Source: Teretinema zuelzerae (lineage in GTDB: Bacteria; Spirochaetota; Spirochaetia; Treponematales; Treponemataceae). Taken from it: DNA of 64,000 nucleotides. The stretch is taken from positions 1,860,001-1,924,000 of the forward strand of contig NZ_JAINWA010000003.1 of assembly GCF_021021555.1 (NCBI RefSeq), given 5' to 3'. This document shows, piece after piece, positions 50,794-59,735 of the stretch; position 1 is the stretch's first letter, and each line of letters starts with the position of its first letter. Made by a program: the position numbers and the translations under genes. The notes beneath the pieces are model-generated. The model ran no database searches. It was not told where the DNA came from and saw nothing but the letters and a program-made list of their open reading frames with translations.

Positions 50794-52356
50794 ATGCGCA
50801 GTTTGTCGGATCTACAGAAAAGAATACTCACGGAAGAATACCCGCATATCAGCCTCGATCACGATTCCGACGTCGAACGGTATTTCGATCTCCGCAGATC
50901 CGGCCGGCAGACAGACGCGCTCAACCTGTACAATTCAAAAATCGTTCAAAAATATCCAAAAGCGGAGCAGAGAAAGCTTCTGATTCAATATTACCGTTCG
51001 AACGATCCCCGGTTCGCGGAAATACTGCAGGAAAGCCTCGTCGAGCTCGCGGATCGGCTTTTAAACAAAACAAGATACATCATCAGTCTGCTCTCAAAAG
51101 ACATAGATACCGTAAATCTATCGGACGCCTACGCGGTAATAAGGCTCGCAGAGAACCTCCTGGCCGTAATCTCTCCCGATAGATACGCTGCCATCGGGTT
51201 CGCGGAGAAATACGCGCGATACGCAAAGCTTCTGAATTTTCAGGAAGTCCAGATGGAGCGTACGGCCGAACTGATCCGGCTGTACGTCACGGAAACCCTC
51301 GACAGCGTCCAGGAACTGAAAAAGGAGCGGGAAGAACGTCGGCGTAAAACCTTGAGGAAGCGCATCGAAGGACGAAGATTCCAGCCTAACTTCAATGTGA
51401 GCCAGATCGTGTTTTCCGCGGAAGACATAAACAAGATCCTCATACCGTCAGGAATCACCCGCATCGAGGACCAGGTAATCGCATACGCCCTGAAGTACTG
51501 GAATAAAGCGTCGGACCCGTCCTTTGAAAAAATAATTGTACTGTACAGCAAGAAATACCATACGCAGCATGCCGACATTTATCAGGCGGTAAAAAACGGG
51601 CGGGATCATGCGTGGAAGGATGAAGAAATACTCAACGCGGTTCTCGCGACGGTCGTGAAAGGCTACTATTACAGCATATCCGGAGACGCCTATCTCCAGC
51701 GCACCTGGGCGCGCTACAAGCAAAATCTCGCTCCGGCGCCGGAAGCAGAGCCGCTGCCGGCTGAGACGGAGAGCCGGACTGTTCCCCGCTCGCAGAAAAG
51801 GCCTTATACCAGGAAGGCTCCTGCCAACAAACGTCGCTTGCCTTCGAAAATTTGCAAACAAGGAAAAACAGCCGCGGCCGCCGGGATCGCGCAAATCGGA
51901 TCGTCGTCCCCGAAAAAAGAAATCCGCAGTACGCACGCGTATTCTAAACATCCGACGAGGAAGGGCGTCAGAAGCTTCATTCCGGAAGACAAGGCCCTGC
52001 GCAATGGATATACGCGAGCCGTGCCCGAAGCGCATCTTTCAAATTCGATAGCGGACATGATTAAAAAAATGACGGGAAAAACATACACGGTGTATAAGGA
52101 ACTCTTCTTTAAGAACGTGAGACCGGCTATCCGATCGGTATTATCCGCGTCATCCAGCCGAAAAGGGCTCTTTTTCGACGCAAAGCAAAACGACGCAGAA
52201 GAGCTCGTGTATCAATTTTTATTCGCGCATTACAACGATCCGTACCAGAATTGGCAGCAGAGCAGCGAATGCAAAAAGCTGAGCGATCTCGGCTATAACA
52301 TTCCCGAAATCGAACCAATCATACAATCATGGATGAAGACATCGGCGCTACAGTGA
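50794..52356 (+). CDS. Large protein of unknown function (spirochaete-type)
   Basis: A 520-residue cytoplasmic protein with a helical N-terminal part (about residues 1-190), a charged segment KKEREERRRKTLRKR, and a basic proline/alanine-rich linker (about 320-385, with KRPYTRKAPANKRR). A C-terminal helical domain follows. The basic linker suggests nucleic-acid contact, but no known domain is recognised. The start follows AGAGAG; the frame is open upstream only through the terminator. It converges on recR with a 9-bp overlap. Confidence 0.75.
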   Translation: MRSLSDLQKRILTEEYPHISLDHDSDVERYFDLRRSGRQTDALNLYNSKIVQKYPKAEQRKLLIQYYRSNDPRFAEILQESLVELADRLLNKTRYIISLLSKDIDTVNLSDAYAVIRLAENLLAVISPDRYAAIGFAEKYARYAKLLNFQEVQMERTAELIRLYVTETLDSVQELKKEREERRRKTLRKRIEGRRFQPNFNVSQIVFSAEDINKILIPSGITRIEDQVIAYALKYWNKASDPSFEKIIVLYSKKYHTQHADIYQAVKNGRDHAWKDEEILNAVLATVVKGYYYSISGDAYLQRTWARYKQNLAPAPEAEPLPAETESRTVPRSQKRPYTRKAPANKRRLPSKICKQGKTAAAAGIAQIGSSSPKKEIRSTHAYSKHPTRKGVRSFIPEDKALRNGYTRAVPEAHLSNSIADMIKKMTGKTYTVYKELFFKNVRPAIRSVLSASSSRKGLFFDAKQNDAEELVYQFLFAHYNDPYQNWQQSSECKKLSDLGYNIPEIEPIIQSWMKTSALQ

Positions 52357-52935
52357 CGTTCTGCCCCTGAAACTGCGCGCGAGAGTCAAACGGTCAGCGT
52401 ATTCCAGATCGCCCCCGACGGGCAGACCGGATGCAAGCCTGGTGACGCTCACGTTCGAGTTTTTCAAAATTCGTTGAATATAGAGGGCCGTCGTATCGCC
52501 TTCGACGGTCGGATTGGTCGCGAGAATCACCTCGGTGACGGATTCGGCCGATATCCGGGCCAGCAGGCCCGAAAGGTTCAACTGCTCGGGCCCCATGCCG
52601 TCGAGCGGGGCGATAACGCCGCCGAGCACATGAAAAAGCCCGTTGAACTCGTGTACCGCTTCTATCGTCTGCACATCCTGAGGCTGCTCGACAATGCAAA
52701 TGGTGTGCCGGTCGCGCCTGGGATCCGAGCAAACCTCGCACAGATCGTCCTCGGTATAGGCTCCGCAGATTCTGCAGGGTTTGATTCTCTCATGCAGCAC
52801 CGATATGTCCCGAGCAAGCTGATCGCACAGCGACTTATCCGTTTTCAGAAGATAATGAGCGATGCGGGACGCGCTTTTTTTACCGACGCCCGGAAGCCGC
52901 GAAAAGGAATCGATAAGATCGTCGAGGGCGTTCAT
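52348..52935 (-). CDS. recR: Recombination mediator RecR
   Basis: A 195-residue protein. LIDSFSRLPGVGKKSASRIAHYLL is the helix-hairpin-helix, CRICGAYTEDDLCEVC the zinc finger (about residues 54-69), and ICIVEQPQDVQTIE begins the Toprim domain, which ends in the usual GLPVGGDLEYADRLTLARSF. With RecO and RecF it loads RecA at gaps. The start overlaps the ybaB stop by four bases. Confidence 0.97.
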   Translation of the reverse strand: MNALDDLIDSFSRLPGVGKKSASRIAHYLLKTDKSLCDQLARDISVLHERIKPCRICGAYTEDDLCEVCSDPRRDRHTICIVEQPQDVQTIEAVHEFNGLFHVLGGVIAPLDGMGPEQLNLSGLLARISAESVTEVILATNPTVEGDTTALYIQRILKNSNVSVTRLASGLPVGGDLEYADRLTLARSFRGRTSL

Positions 52936-53243
52936 AAACCGGGAAAGCCCCCGGGCATTCCGGCGGCCATCGGACCGAGCTTGGCCTTGAGCAATTCTTT
53001 CACCTTATTCGAAGCGTCGGCATGGGCTGCTACGATCAAATCCTGCAGCATGGGAATGTCCCGCTGGTCCACCGCGATCGGATCGAGCTGGATGCCGGTC
53101 ATGCCGAAGTGTCCGTTCAAGACGACTTTCACAATTCCGCCGCCCGCTGATCCGGTAACGGACACAGTCTCCAGTTCGGATTGAACCTTCGCGATCTGTT
53201 CCTGGATCGCTTTCGCGTTTTTCAGCATATCAAACGGATTCAT
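52932..53243 (-). CDS. ybaB: YbaB/EbfC nucleoid-associated protein
   Basis: A 103-residue protein. MNPFDMLKNAKAIQEQIAKVQSEL is the family's N-terminal helix, followed by VTGSAGGGIVKVVLNGHFGMTGIQLDP as the sheet and a C-terminal helix with AAHADASNKVKELL. It forms DNA-binding tweezers-like dimers; in spirochaetes EbfC binds specific palindromes. It sits between dnaX and recR, the usual order, with four-base overlaps on both sides. Confidence 0.95.
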   Translation of the reverse strand: MNPFDMLKNAKAIQEQIAKVQSELETVSVTGSAGGGIVKVVLNGHFGMTGIQLDPIAVDQRDIPMLQDLIVAAHADASNKVKELLKAKLGPMAAGMPGGFPGL

Positions 53244-55180
53244 TTTGTTTCTCCCATTATAGTACCTCGAAACACATGCCGAATCATTTCGACCGATGCC
53301 GGTATTTTATTTTCGCTCTCAGAGCGGGCGGTGCCGCCCCGTGTTTGATCCAAACGAATAGTCAAGGAACCTTTTTTCCCGAGCAGCCGAAAAGCCGCGT
53401 CGGCAATGTTTTTGTGTTCCTGTTCAAGGAAATTGTGCACGAACGGTTTTTCAACCGCGAACGAAATGCCTTCGCCGCTTTCGAGCCAGTCGAACGCCTG
53501 TTCTATTCCGGTTGCGATCATATTCTTCGACGCGCGGAATTCCTCGACAAGAGCAGCCTGCAAGTCGGCAAACGAAACCGACGCGTTCGTCTTCGGAGCT
53601 TCATCCTCTTGGCCGGATGCGGAATTACGCTCAGGGGCCTGTTCCGGCTGATCGCCGGCGGGATTGCGGGAGGGGAAAACATCCGGTGGTTCAGCGGAGG
53701 AATCGCGTACCGGCGAATGTTCCGGCTGTTCCCAAACCTGTCCGCGCGATGCCGTATCGGCGTTCTGCGCCGGAACTTCGGCCGGCTTCTGTTCCGTCCT
53801 CACCCCGAATCGTTGTTTGAGAGCGGCGAAGGGGTTTTCGAGAAACGCGTCCGGATCGTCTGAATCTCCGGCTGCTCCTGCCGGAGCGAGCGCGGCCGTT
53901 TTTTCCTCGCGGCTCGGGGCATCTCGTCCGGACGACGACGGGATCTGAACCGCCGCTTGTTCTTTCGTCTCGCGGACCGATTCGCTTCCCGAGAATCGGG
54001 AAGCGCGATCCGCTCCGTCAAAAGGGCCGCTGCCGCCTGAGACTAAAAGGCCTCGAGCCCTTTCCAGGGAGTTTTTCAATTCGACGGGCGACACATACGA
54101 CGAAAGCCAGCACAGCCGTGAAACAGCAAGCTCGAGCTCATAACGCGGGTCCATCGAGTACCGTATGTCCCGATACAGTTGAAGCATCAGGGAGAGGGCC
54201 CGCTCTGTTTTTATTCGATCCCAGGACTCGCGGACTACCGCGGAAAACCTCTCGGGATCATGTCCCAGAAGAGAATCCCGCGTAATGCCGCTTTGCAGCA
54301 GCAGCAAAGACCGGAAATAATCTGCCAAGTCCGTAACGAACTGCTCGACGGAAACACCGCCGAAAATGATGGAATCAAGCAAGGACAAGGCCGAATCCGC
54401 GTTTCCTGATACGCATTCTTCCATCAGAGGATTGATGCGGTCCACGCCTACCAAGCCGAGTTTGTCCCGAATCTTCGCGAAGGTTATCTCCCCGTCGGAA
54501 AAAGCGGCGACCTGGTCGAACAGCGTATACGCGTCCCGGACGCTGCCTGTTGCCTCGCGCGCGACCCAAAACAGGGCTTCGTCCTCGGCTGCTAAACCTG
54601 ATTCCGAAGCGGCGTCCGACAATACAGCTTTCAGCTGTTCTACCGACACAAGGCGGAAATTGAACTGCTGGCAGCGGCTCTTTATCGTCGCCGGCACTTT
54701 ATGGAGTTCAGTCGTGGCGAATATGAAAATAACGTAGGGCGGAGGCTCTTCGATGGTCTTCAGCAACGCATTGAACGCGCTGGTCGAAAGCATATGCACT
54801 TCATCGATTATATATATCTTGTATTTTGAAGAATTCGGAGGAAACTGAACTTCATCCTTTATCTGGCGCACGTCGTTGACGCTCGTGTTCGAGGCGCCGT
54901 CGATTTCGATCACGTCAAGGCTCGATCCCCGGGTAATTGCCCGGCAAGAGTCGCATTCGCCGCAGGGAGTCGCGGAAGGGCCCGATTCGCAATTCAGAGC
55001 CTTGGCCAAAATACGCGCGGAACTTGTTTTACCGCATCCCCTGGGGCCTGAAAACAAATACGCATGAGCTATTTTTCCGGCCGAAATCGATTTCTGGAGG
55101 GTTGCGACCACGAATTCCTGTCCAACCAAATCTTCGAATTTCTGAGGCCGGCGGCGGGTAGCCGTTACTTCATATGCCAT
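53240..55180 (-). CDS. dnaX: DNA polymerase III subunit gamma/tau
   Basis: A 646-residue clamp-loader ATPase. Walker A is GPRGCGKT (45-52), the zinc module includes NCESGPSATPCGECDSC (63-79), Walker B is YIIDEVHMLS, and the sensor region follows. Beyond about residue 370 lies a long low-complexity linker rich in proline, glutamate and serine, then a short C-terminal domain that likely contacts the polymerase. I see no clear frameshift signal for a separate gamma form. It is first of the dnaX-ybaB-recR operon. Confidence 0.96.
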   Translation of the reverse strand: MAYEVTATRRRPQKFEDLVGQEFVVATLQKSISAGKIAHAYLFSGPRGCGKTSSARILAKALNCESGPSATPCGECDSCRAITRGSSLDVIEIDGASNTSVNDVRQIKDEVQFPPNSSKYKIYIIDEVHMLSTSAFNALLKTIEEPPPYVIFIFATTELHKVPATIKSRCQQFNFRLVSVEQLKAVLSDAASESGLAAEDEALFWVAREATGSVRDAYTLFDQVAAFSDGEITFAKIRDKLGLVGVDRINPLMEECVSGNADSALSLLDSIIFGGVSVEQFVTDLADYFRSLLLLQSGITRDSLLGHDPERFSAVVRESWDRIKTERALSLMLQLYRDIRYSMDPRYELELAVSRLCWLSSYVSPVELKNSLERARGLLVSGGSGPFDGADRASRFSGSESVRETKEQAAVQIPSSSGRDAPSREEKTAALAPAGAAGDSDDPDAFLENPFAALKQRFGVRTEQKPAEVPAQNADTASRGQVWEQPEHSPVRDSSAEPPDVFPSRNPAGDQPEQAPERNSASGQEDEAPKTNASVSFADLQAALVEEFRASKNMIATGIEQAFDWLESGEGISFAVEKPFVHNFLEQEHKNIADAAFRLLGKKGSLTIRLDQTRGGTARSESENKIPASVEMIRHVFRGTIMGETK

Positions 55181-55308
55181 AACAAGCAGGATACCATAAA
55201 ATAAAACCAGATGAAAGAGATTTCAGATTCTGTCCTGCTCGGAAGACTCGGCTGTTCTCGTTTTACTTGTATTATTCTATACTACATTCATAAGCGAACG
55301 GAGGAACA

Positions 55309-55923
55309 ATGACGCAGAACATCAGACCGGCTGCTTTAAGCGACATGCCCTACTTATATGAAATCTGCCTTAAAACAGCTGCGAACGGAGGAGACGCCAC
55401 AGCTCTCTATTCAGACCCATGGCTTGTCGGCCAATATTTCGCCGCGCCGTATCTCGCCAACGACCCGTCGGCATGCTTTGTAGCCGAGCTGGACGGCGTA
55501 CCCCGCGGATACATCGTCGGAACAACGGATACAGCCTCGTTCGAACGCTGGATGCGCGAATCATGGCTTCCTCTCCTTAAACAAAGATATCCGCCCGCCG
55601 GAACCGAAAGCGGACTTTCGTCCATGGAACAATGGATGCGCTCCGTGCTTCACGAAGAACCGGACGGAAGCGAAGAAAAAAGCCGGCTTATTTCTGAATA
55701 TCCTGCGCATCTTCATATAGATCTGTTGCCCGAACTTCAGGGGATGGGAACCGGCAAACTGCTTATCCGCACATTCATGGATGCGCTCAAAAAACGCAAC
55801 AGTCCGGGACTTCATCTGAGCGTCAGCAAAAAAAACGAAAGAGCTGTCGCTTTTTACGAAAAAACAGGATTCTCGGTGATCGCCGACTATTCGAACGCGA
55901 TTACGATGGGGATGCGGTTCTAA
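55309..55923 (+). CDS. GNAT acetyltransferase
   Basis: A 204-residue protein. IRPAALSDMPYLYEICLKTA opens a GNAT fold; a longer insertion (about residues 60-135) includes a W-rich helix. The core then shows LHIDLLPELQGMGTGKLLIRTFMDAL with the acetyl-CoA loop (QGMGTGK) and LHLSVSKKNERAVAFYEKTGF. The insertion resembles that of O-GlcNAcase-like acetyltransferases, a weak hint only. The ATG follows GGAGGA. It converges on the CAAX protease gene with a 23-bp overlap. Confidence 0.85.
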   Translation: MTQNIRPAALSDMPYLYEICLKTAANGGDATALYSDPWLVGQYFAAPYLANDPSACFVAELDGVPRGYIVGTTDTASFERWMRESWLPLLKQRYPPAGTESGLSSMEQWMRSVLHEEPDGSEEKSRLISEYPAHLHIDLLPELQGMGTGKLLIRTFMDALKKRNSPGLHLSVSKKNERAVAFYEKTGFSVIADYSNAITMGMRF

Positions 55924-56665
55924 TAAAACGATTCTTGACCGCAAACCAGGCGATGACACAGCATGCGAATCCGGCGCCGAGCAGAATGAGCATTTCTACG
56001 ACGCCCGGATCCATCGCGCTCCAAACCGGAACGATCGCCAGCAACAGCGAATTATGAAGAACATGCATCAGAATCGAGGGAACGACAGAACCGGTTAGCC
56101 CGGCGGCCGCGCCCAGCGCCAGACCCGCGACGAAAACAACCGGAAGGCTGGCCGGAATCGGATGCAGTACAGCAAACAATAAAGATGAAAGAATCAAGGC
56201 TTTGCGGTTGCTCATCGTCCTCCGCAACGAAAAATAAAAAAAGCCCCTGAATGTAAGTTCCTCGCATATCGCGGGAAGCAGGGCGGTTAAAACGAATTTG
56301 ACGGCAAATCTCTCGTATCGGGGCATCGCTCCGCTTGAAATCTCGGGAAAAAGCCGATGCACGGGAGCGAGGAGGAGGGACAACCCCAACGTTGAGGCGA
56401 ACATCGCGATAAAAAGCAAAACGCAAATGCCGGCGGCGAAACCGGGTAGGCTCTTACAGACTCCGTTCTTGCCCCATGCAAAAAAAGAACGCCGTCTCGC
56501 CATAGAGTAGAAAAGCGGAACCGCAACAATGGCGAGAGAGGTCGAAGCCGACAGAAACTGCGCAGGCATATCGCCCAGAAAAAGCGGAATCAGGTAAATC
56601 GCGGAAACAATGCCGAGATATACGCCGAAGAGAGAAGATACGCTCGTTTCAGTTGTACTGTTCAT
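55901..56665 (-). CDS. CPBP (CAAX/Rce1-like) intramembrane metalloprotease family protein
   Basis: A 254-residue protein with about eight membrane helices. The catalytic EExxxR motif is AICEELTFRGFFYF, a later histidine is in LLFAVLHPIP, and the third motif is ILMHVLHNSLL. Bacterial members process or protect small peptides, and some give bacteriocin self-immunity. The role here is unknown. Upstream is the divergent mntP gene. Confidence 0.88.
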   Translation of the reverse strand: MNSTTETSVSSLFGVYLGIVSAIYLIPLFLGDMPAQFLSASTSLAIVAVPLFYSMARRRSFFAWGKNGVCKSLPGFAAGICVLLFIAMFASTLGLSLLLAPVHRLFPEISSGAMPRYERFAVKFVLTALLPAICEELTFRGFFYFSLRRTMSNRKALILSSLLFAVLHPIPASLPVVFVAGLALGAAAGLTGSVVPSILMHVLHNSLLLAIVPVWSAMDPGVVEMLILLGAGFACCVIAWFAVKNRFIRTASPS

Positions 56666-56710
56666 CCTCAGTTTTATACCTGTTTTACGAAATAACTAAC
56701 ACACCCTCGG

Positions 56711-56738
56711 TTGACCTCATCCCTTGTCAGGTTATATT
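56711..56738 (+). promoter_or_regulatory. Promoter of mntP
   Basis: TTGACC (56711-56716), 16 bases, TATATT (56733-56738). The roughly 60-base leader shows no recognisable manganese riboswitch. Confidence 0.6.
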
Positions 56739-56797
56739 CTGTGCCCTGAATTTCCCGCTCGACGAACTCAATTCTTGTTTAGGACGCACAGAGACGC

Positions 56798-57391
56798 ATG
56801 ACAGAGATCATTTTAATTGCTTTGAGTCTTTCGATGGACGCCTTCGCGGTGTCCGTATCCTCGGCTGCATGCACAAAAAATCTCAGAAAGAAACATATGC
56901 TCCGTGCGGCTCTGGCCTTCGGCGTATTTCAAGGCGCGATGCCCCTGGCGGGATGGTTCGCCGGATACGCATTCATCGAGCGGATTTCCCGCATCGACCA
57001 CTGGATAGCGTTCGGCCTCTTGTTTCTGATCGGAGGCAAGATGCTGATCGAGGCGGCCGAAGACTTCGTAAAACATCCGAATCCGGCCTGTCCGACGGAC
57101 GCCGAAAAGAAAAAGCGCGATCTTTCCAGCAAAAGAGTGCTCATAGCTCTCGCCATAGCGACGAGCATCGACGCTCTCGCGGTTGGGATGAGCTTCGCCG
57201 TCATTCGGCAGCCAATCCTGCTTCCCTCCGCCGTTATCGGTTTTGTCACGGCGCTGGTCTGCGGAGCGGGTTTCATCTTCGGAAAACGCATCGGGCTGTT
57301 GTTCGGGCGGTTCGCCCAGATCGCCGGCGGGATTACGCTCATCGCCATCGGCGCGAGAATCCTCGCCGCCCACCTGCGCCTGGGCATATAG
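56798..57391 (+). CDS. mntP: Manganese efflux pump MntP
   Basis: A 197-residue protein with six membrane helices. IALSLSMDAFAVSVSSA (residues 7-23) and its mirror IALAIATSIDALAVGMSFAV carry the paired aspartates typical of MntP. A charged cytoplasmic loop (HPNPACPTDAEKKKRD) separates the halves. It exports manganese. AGAGACGC before the ATG is a weak ribosome-binding site. It converges on the chemoreceptor gene. Confidence 0.93.
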   Translation: MTEIILIALSLSMDAFAVSVSSAACTKNLRKKHMLRAALAFGVFQGAMPLAGWFAGYAFIERISRIDHWIAFGLLFLIGGKMLIEAAEDFVKHPNPACPTDAEKKKRDLSSKRVLIALAIATSIDALAVGMSFAVIRQPILLPSAVIGFVTALVCGAGFIFGKRIGLLFGRFAQIAGGITLIAIGARILAAHLRLGI

Positions 57392-57400
57392 AAAAATAAG

Positions 57401-59224
57401 CTAAATAATAAAACGCCCCACTATATCCGACACCTTTTCGATATGGTTCTCGTTTTCGCCGGTCGCGTTCATGAAGCGTTCAACCGACTCGCGCATTTCC
57501 GCAATCTGATCCTTCGTCGAATCCGCCTTGCTGAAAATTTCGTTCGTCAGCCGCCGGAGCGCTTCTACTTCCTTCATAACCTGCCGGGCGTCGCCCTTTA
57601 TGGCGGCAGAGTCGGACGTAACGTTCTTGCAGCTCGTCTTCATACCGGTAACGGTTGTAAGAACCTGGCGCGATCCGGTTTTCTGCTCGGCCATCGCGTA
57701 AGAGAGCTCCGTCACCATATTGTTTATTTCTCCGATTTTACTGTTTATCCCCGTAAAGCTTTCTGTCGACGACCTTGAGGACGCAACGATTTGTTCGATC
57801 AATCCGTGGATGCCGTCGAGCATGGTCTTGATGGACGAAGATTGGTCGAGAGACGTTGCGGCCAATTTTCTGATTTCATCCGCGACCACGGCGAACCCTT
57901 TGCCGGCGTCTCCCGCGTGGGCGGCTTCGATCGCGGCGTTCATCGCCAACAGATTCGTCTGGTCGGCGATCGCCTGAATCAGGGTGTTCGCTTCGGAAAG
58001 TCCTTCAGAATGCTGCATGATCGCCGCGATCTTCGTCGACACTTCTTCCTGTATCGTCTTGCCCTGCTCTGATTCTTCCACCAGATTGCGATAATGGTCC
58101 GAAATCCTGTTGATCGTAGAATTCACCGTTTCAATATTCGCGGTCATCTCTTCAATGGCGGAAAAAGAATCGTTGAGTTCATTCGCCTGATCAGACACCA
58201 GCGTGTCCAGCGAATCGATCCGCTTTTCAAGATCGCTTATTTCATTGAAGGTTCCGTCCGTCATCGCATCCTGCTGCTGGGCAAGTCCGCGGATTTCATC
58301 CACAGTTTCGATGAATTTACCCAGCGAATCCCGGGCGACAAGCGAGTTCTCCCGGAGAGACTGTCCGGCAATCCGCAGATGGCCGACGGCATCCCGAATT
58401 CCCCCTATTATGCCGTGCAAAGTCGACACGAACCGGTTAAAACAGCTGGCAAGATATGTAACCTCGTTTTCCTTATGCACGGGAATCTGAACCGTCAGGT
58501 TTCCGGCGCCTTGTGCGATCTCGGTCAAGGGTTCGGCGATGGCTTTCAGAGGACTGAATATCAAACGGGTTATAAAATAAATAAAAACAAGGCCGACGAG
58601 TACCGACAAAACGGTTATCAAAATCTGGATGCGGGTAAACGAATCTATTTGTGCCTTCAAGGCCGATCCGTCGTAGTCGCAGGCTACAATGCCGACTATC
58701 GATCCCGATCTGTCTTTTATCGGAGTCGCGACTGTTATCAGCCAGCCCCATCCTTCCTGATACTCCAAACCGGATTCATACACCGCCCCCGAATCGAATA
58801 CAGCCTGAAACTCAGGCCCGTAGGTGCTTACATCCTCCTCCGATCCGAGCGGAGAAAAATTTTCCTCGTCGTCCGGAGTAGAGCTTCCGTCGATGATGTA
58901 CAAAAAGCGATTGTCGGGCGTTCGGAACATCGAATACAGATACTGGCAATTGTACTGCGTTTTCAATTGGTGCAAAGACTCGCAGGCGGCAAGATACCCC
59001 GGATCGCTTGAATCCAGGGTCGCCGACAATCTTGAGAACAGATCCACATCGAGCAGGGCGACCGCCTTCTCGGCCAGGAAAAGCGCGTCTTTTTGGGAGA
59101 CCTGCACGGTTGTCCGTATCATCGCATTCGTTGAAAGAACGCCGAGAACGACGCACAAACCGATTACAAACACGTTAAAAAGAACCAGAAATTTAAATTT
59201 AATCGTTTTAAAAATAGGAATCAT
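57401..59224 (-). CDS. Methyl-accepting chemotaxis protein
   Basis: A 607-residue chemoreceptor. Membrane helix 1 is about residues 11-31, a periplasmic Cache-like sensor spans 32-195 ([27 protein letters not shown]), and helix 2 is about 199-221, with HAMP to about 272. The cytoplasmic signalling coil carries the conserved tip [27 protein letters not shown]. The ligand is unknown. It lies 18 bp after cheX on the same strand, a suggestive pairing for adaptation and phosphatase control. Confidence 0.93.
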   Translation of the reverse strand: MIPIFKTIKFKFLVLFNVFVIGLCVVLGVLSTNAMIRTTVQVSQKDALFLAEKAVALLDVDLFSRLSATLDSSDPGYLAACESLHQLKTQYNCQYLYSMFRTPDNRFLYIIDGSSTPDDEENFSPLGSEEDVSTYGPEFQAVFDSGAVYESGLEYQEGWGWLITVATPIKDRSGSIVGIVACDYDGSALKAQIDSFTRIQILITVLSVLVGLVFIYFITRLIFSPLKAIAEPLTEIAQGAGNLTVQIPVHKENEVTYLASCFNRFVSTLHGIIGGIRDAVGHLRIAGQSLRENSLVARDSLGKFIETVDEIRGLAQQQDAMTDGTFNEISDLEKRIDSLDTLVSDQANELNDSFSAIEEMTANIETVNSTINRISDHYRNLVEESEQGKTIQEEVSTKIAAIMQHSEGLSEANTLIQAIADQTNLLAMNAAIEAAHAGDAGKGFAVVADEIRKLAATSLDQSSSIKTMLDGIHGLIEQIVASSRSSTESFTGINSKIGEINNMVTELSYAMAEQKTGSRQVLTTVTGMKTSCKNVTSDSAAIKGDARQVMKEVEALRRLTNEIFSKADSTKDQIAEMRESVERFMNATGENENHIEKVSDIVGRFII

Positions 59225-59242
59225 CGAAAACCTCTTTATGGA

Positions 59243-59710
59243 TTATTTTTTCTTAAAACACACATCCACCTCGAACGGACCGCTGGGAGAAGAAAAAGGA
59301 ATGGCGATTACCGGCATAGTTTTGGGCCAGGCGATGCGATGGTTTTCGCCGAAAATGACGACCGGCGGCGAAATATCGATCGACGCGTGGTCTATCGCGG
59401 ACGAAGCGTTTCCGGCAATGATGTTCGTCATTTCTCCGATCATCCCGTACACCGTTTCCTGTCTTTCTTCCTCGGTCTTCGTTTCAATGCCCGAGCGCTC
59501 GAGCATTTTGTCGGCTAATAACCGGGGCAGGCGAAAGCCGACCAAGCCTTGATAATCTCCGGTCAATCCGAGAATTCCCGAAATTTCCCAGCGATGCTTA
59601 AGTTCATCGCCGAGAAGATATGGTTCCCCTGCCTGGGCATCGATAGAAAACATATGAGAGAATAAATTTAATGCTGAAGACAAAAATGGATTAATAATCT
59701 TTACGTCCAT
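59243..59710 (-). CDS. cheX: CheX-like chemotaxis phosphatase
   Basis: A 155-residue protein of the CheC/CheX/FliY group. ETVYGMIGEMTNIIAGNASSAI has the ExxN active-site motif once, as expected for CheX. PVIAIPFSSPSGPFEVDVCFKK forms the end sheet. It removes phosphate from CheY; spirochaetes rely on CheX instead of CheZ. It precedes the chemoreceptor gene with an 18-bp gap, so they are probably co-transcribed. Confidence 0.9.
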   Translation of the reverse strand: MDVKIINPFLSSALNLFSHMFSIDAQAGEPYLLGDELKHRWEISGILGLTGDYQGLVGFRLPRLLADKMLERSGIETKTEEERQETVYGMIGEMTNIIAGNASSAIDHASIDISPPVVIFGENHRIAWPKTMPVIAIPFSSPSGPFEVDVCFKKK

Positions 59711-59735
59711 GAGAACTCCTGTAAAGAAAATTGTA

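Noticed and set aside
53240-55180. Programmed frameshift in dnaX
   Set aside because: No slippery A-run with a downstream hairpin was found in the expected region.
56666-56797. Manganese (yybP-ykoY) riboswitch before mntP
   Set aside because: None of the conserved loop sequences is visible in the short leader.
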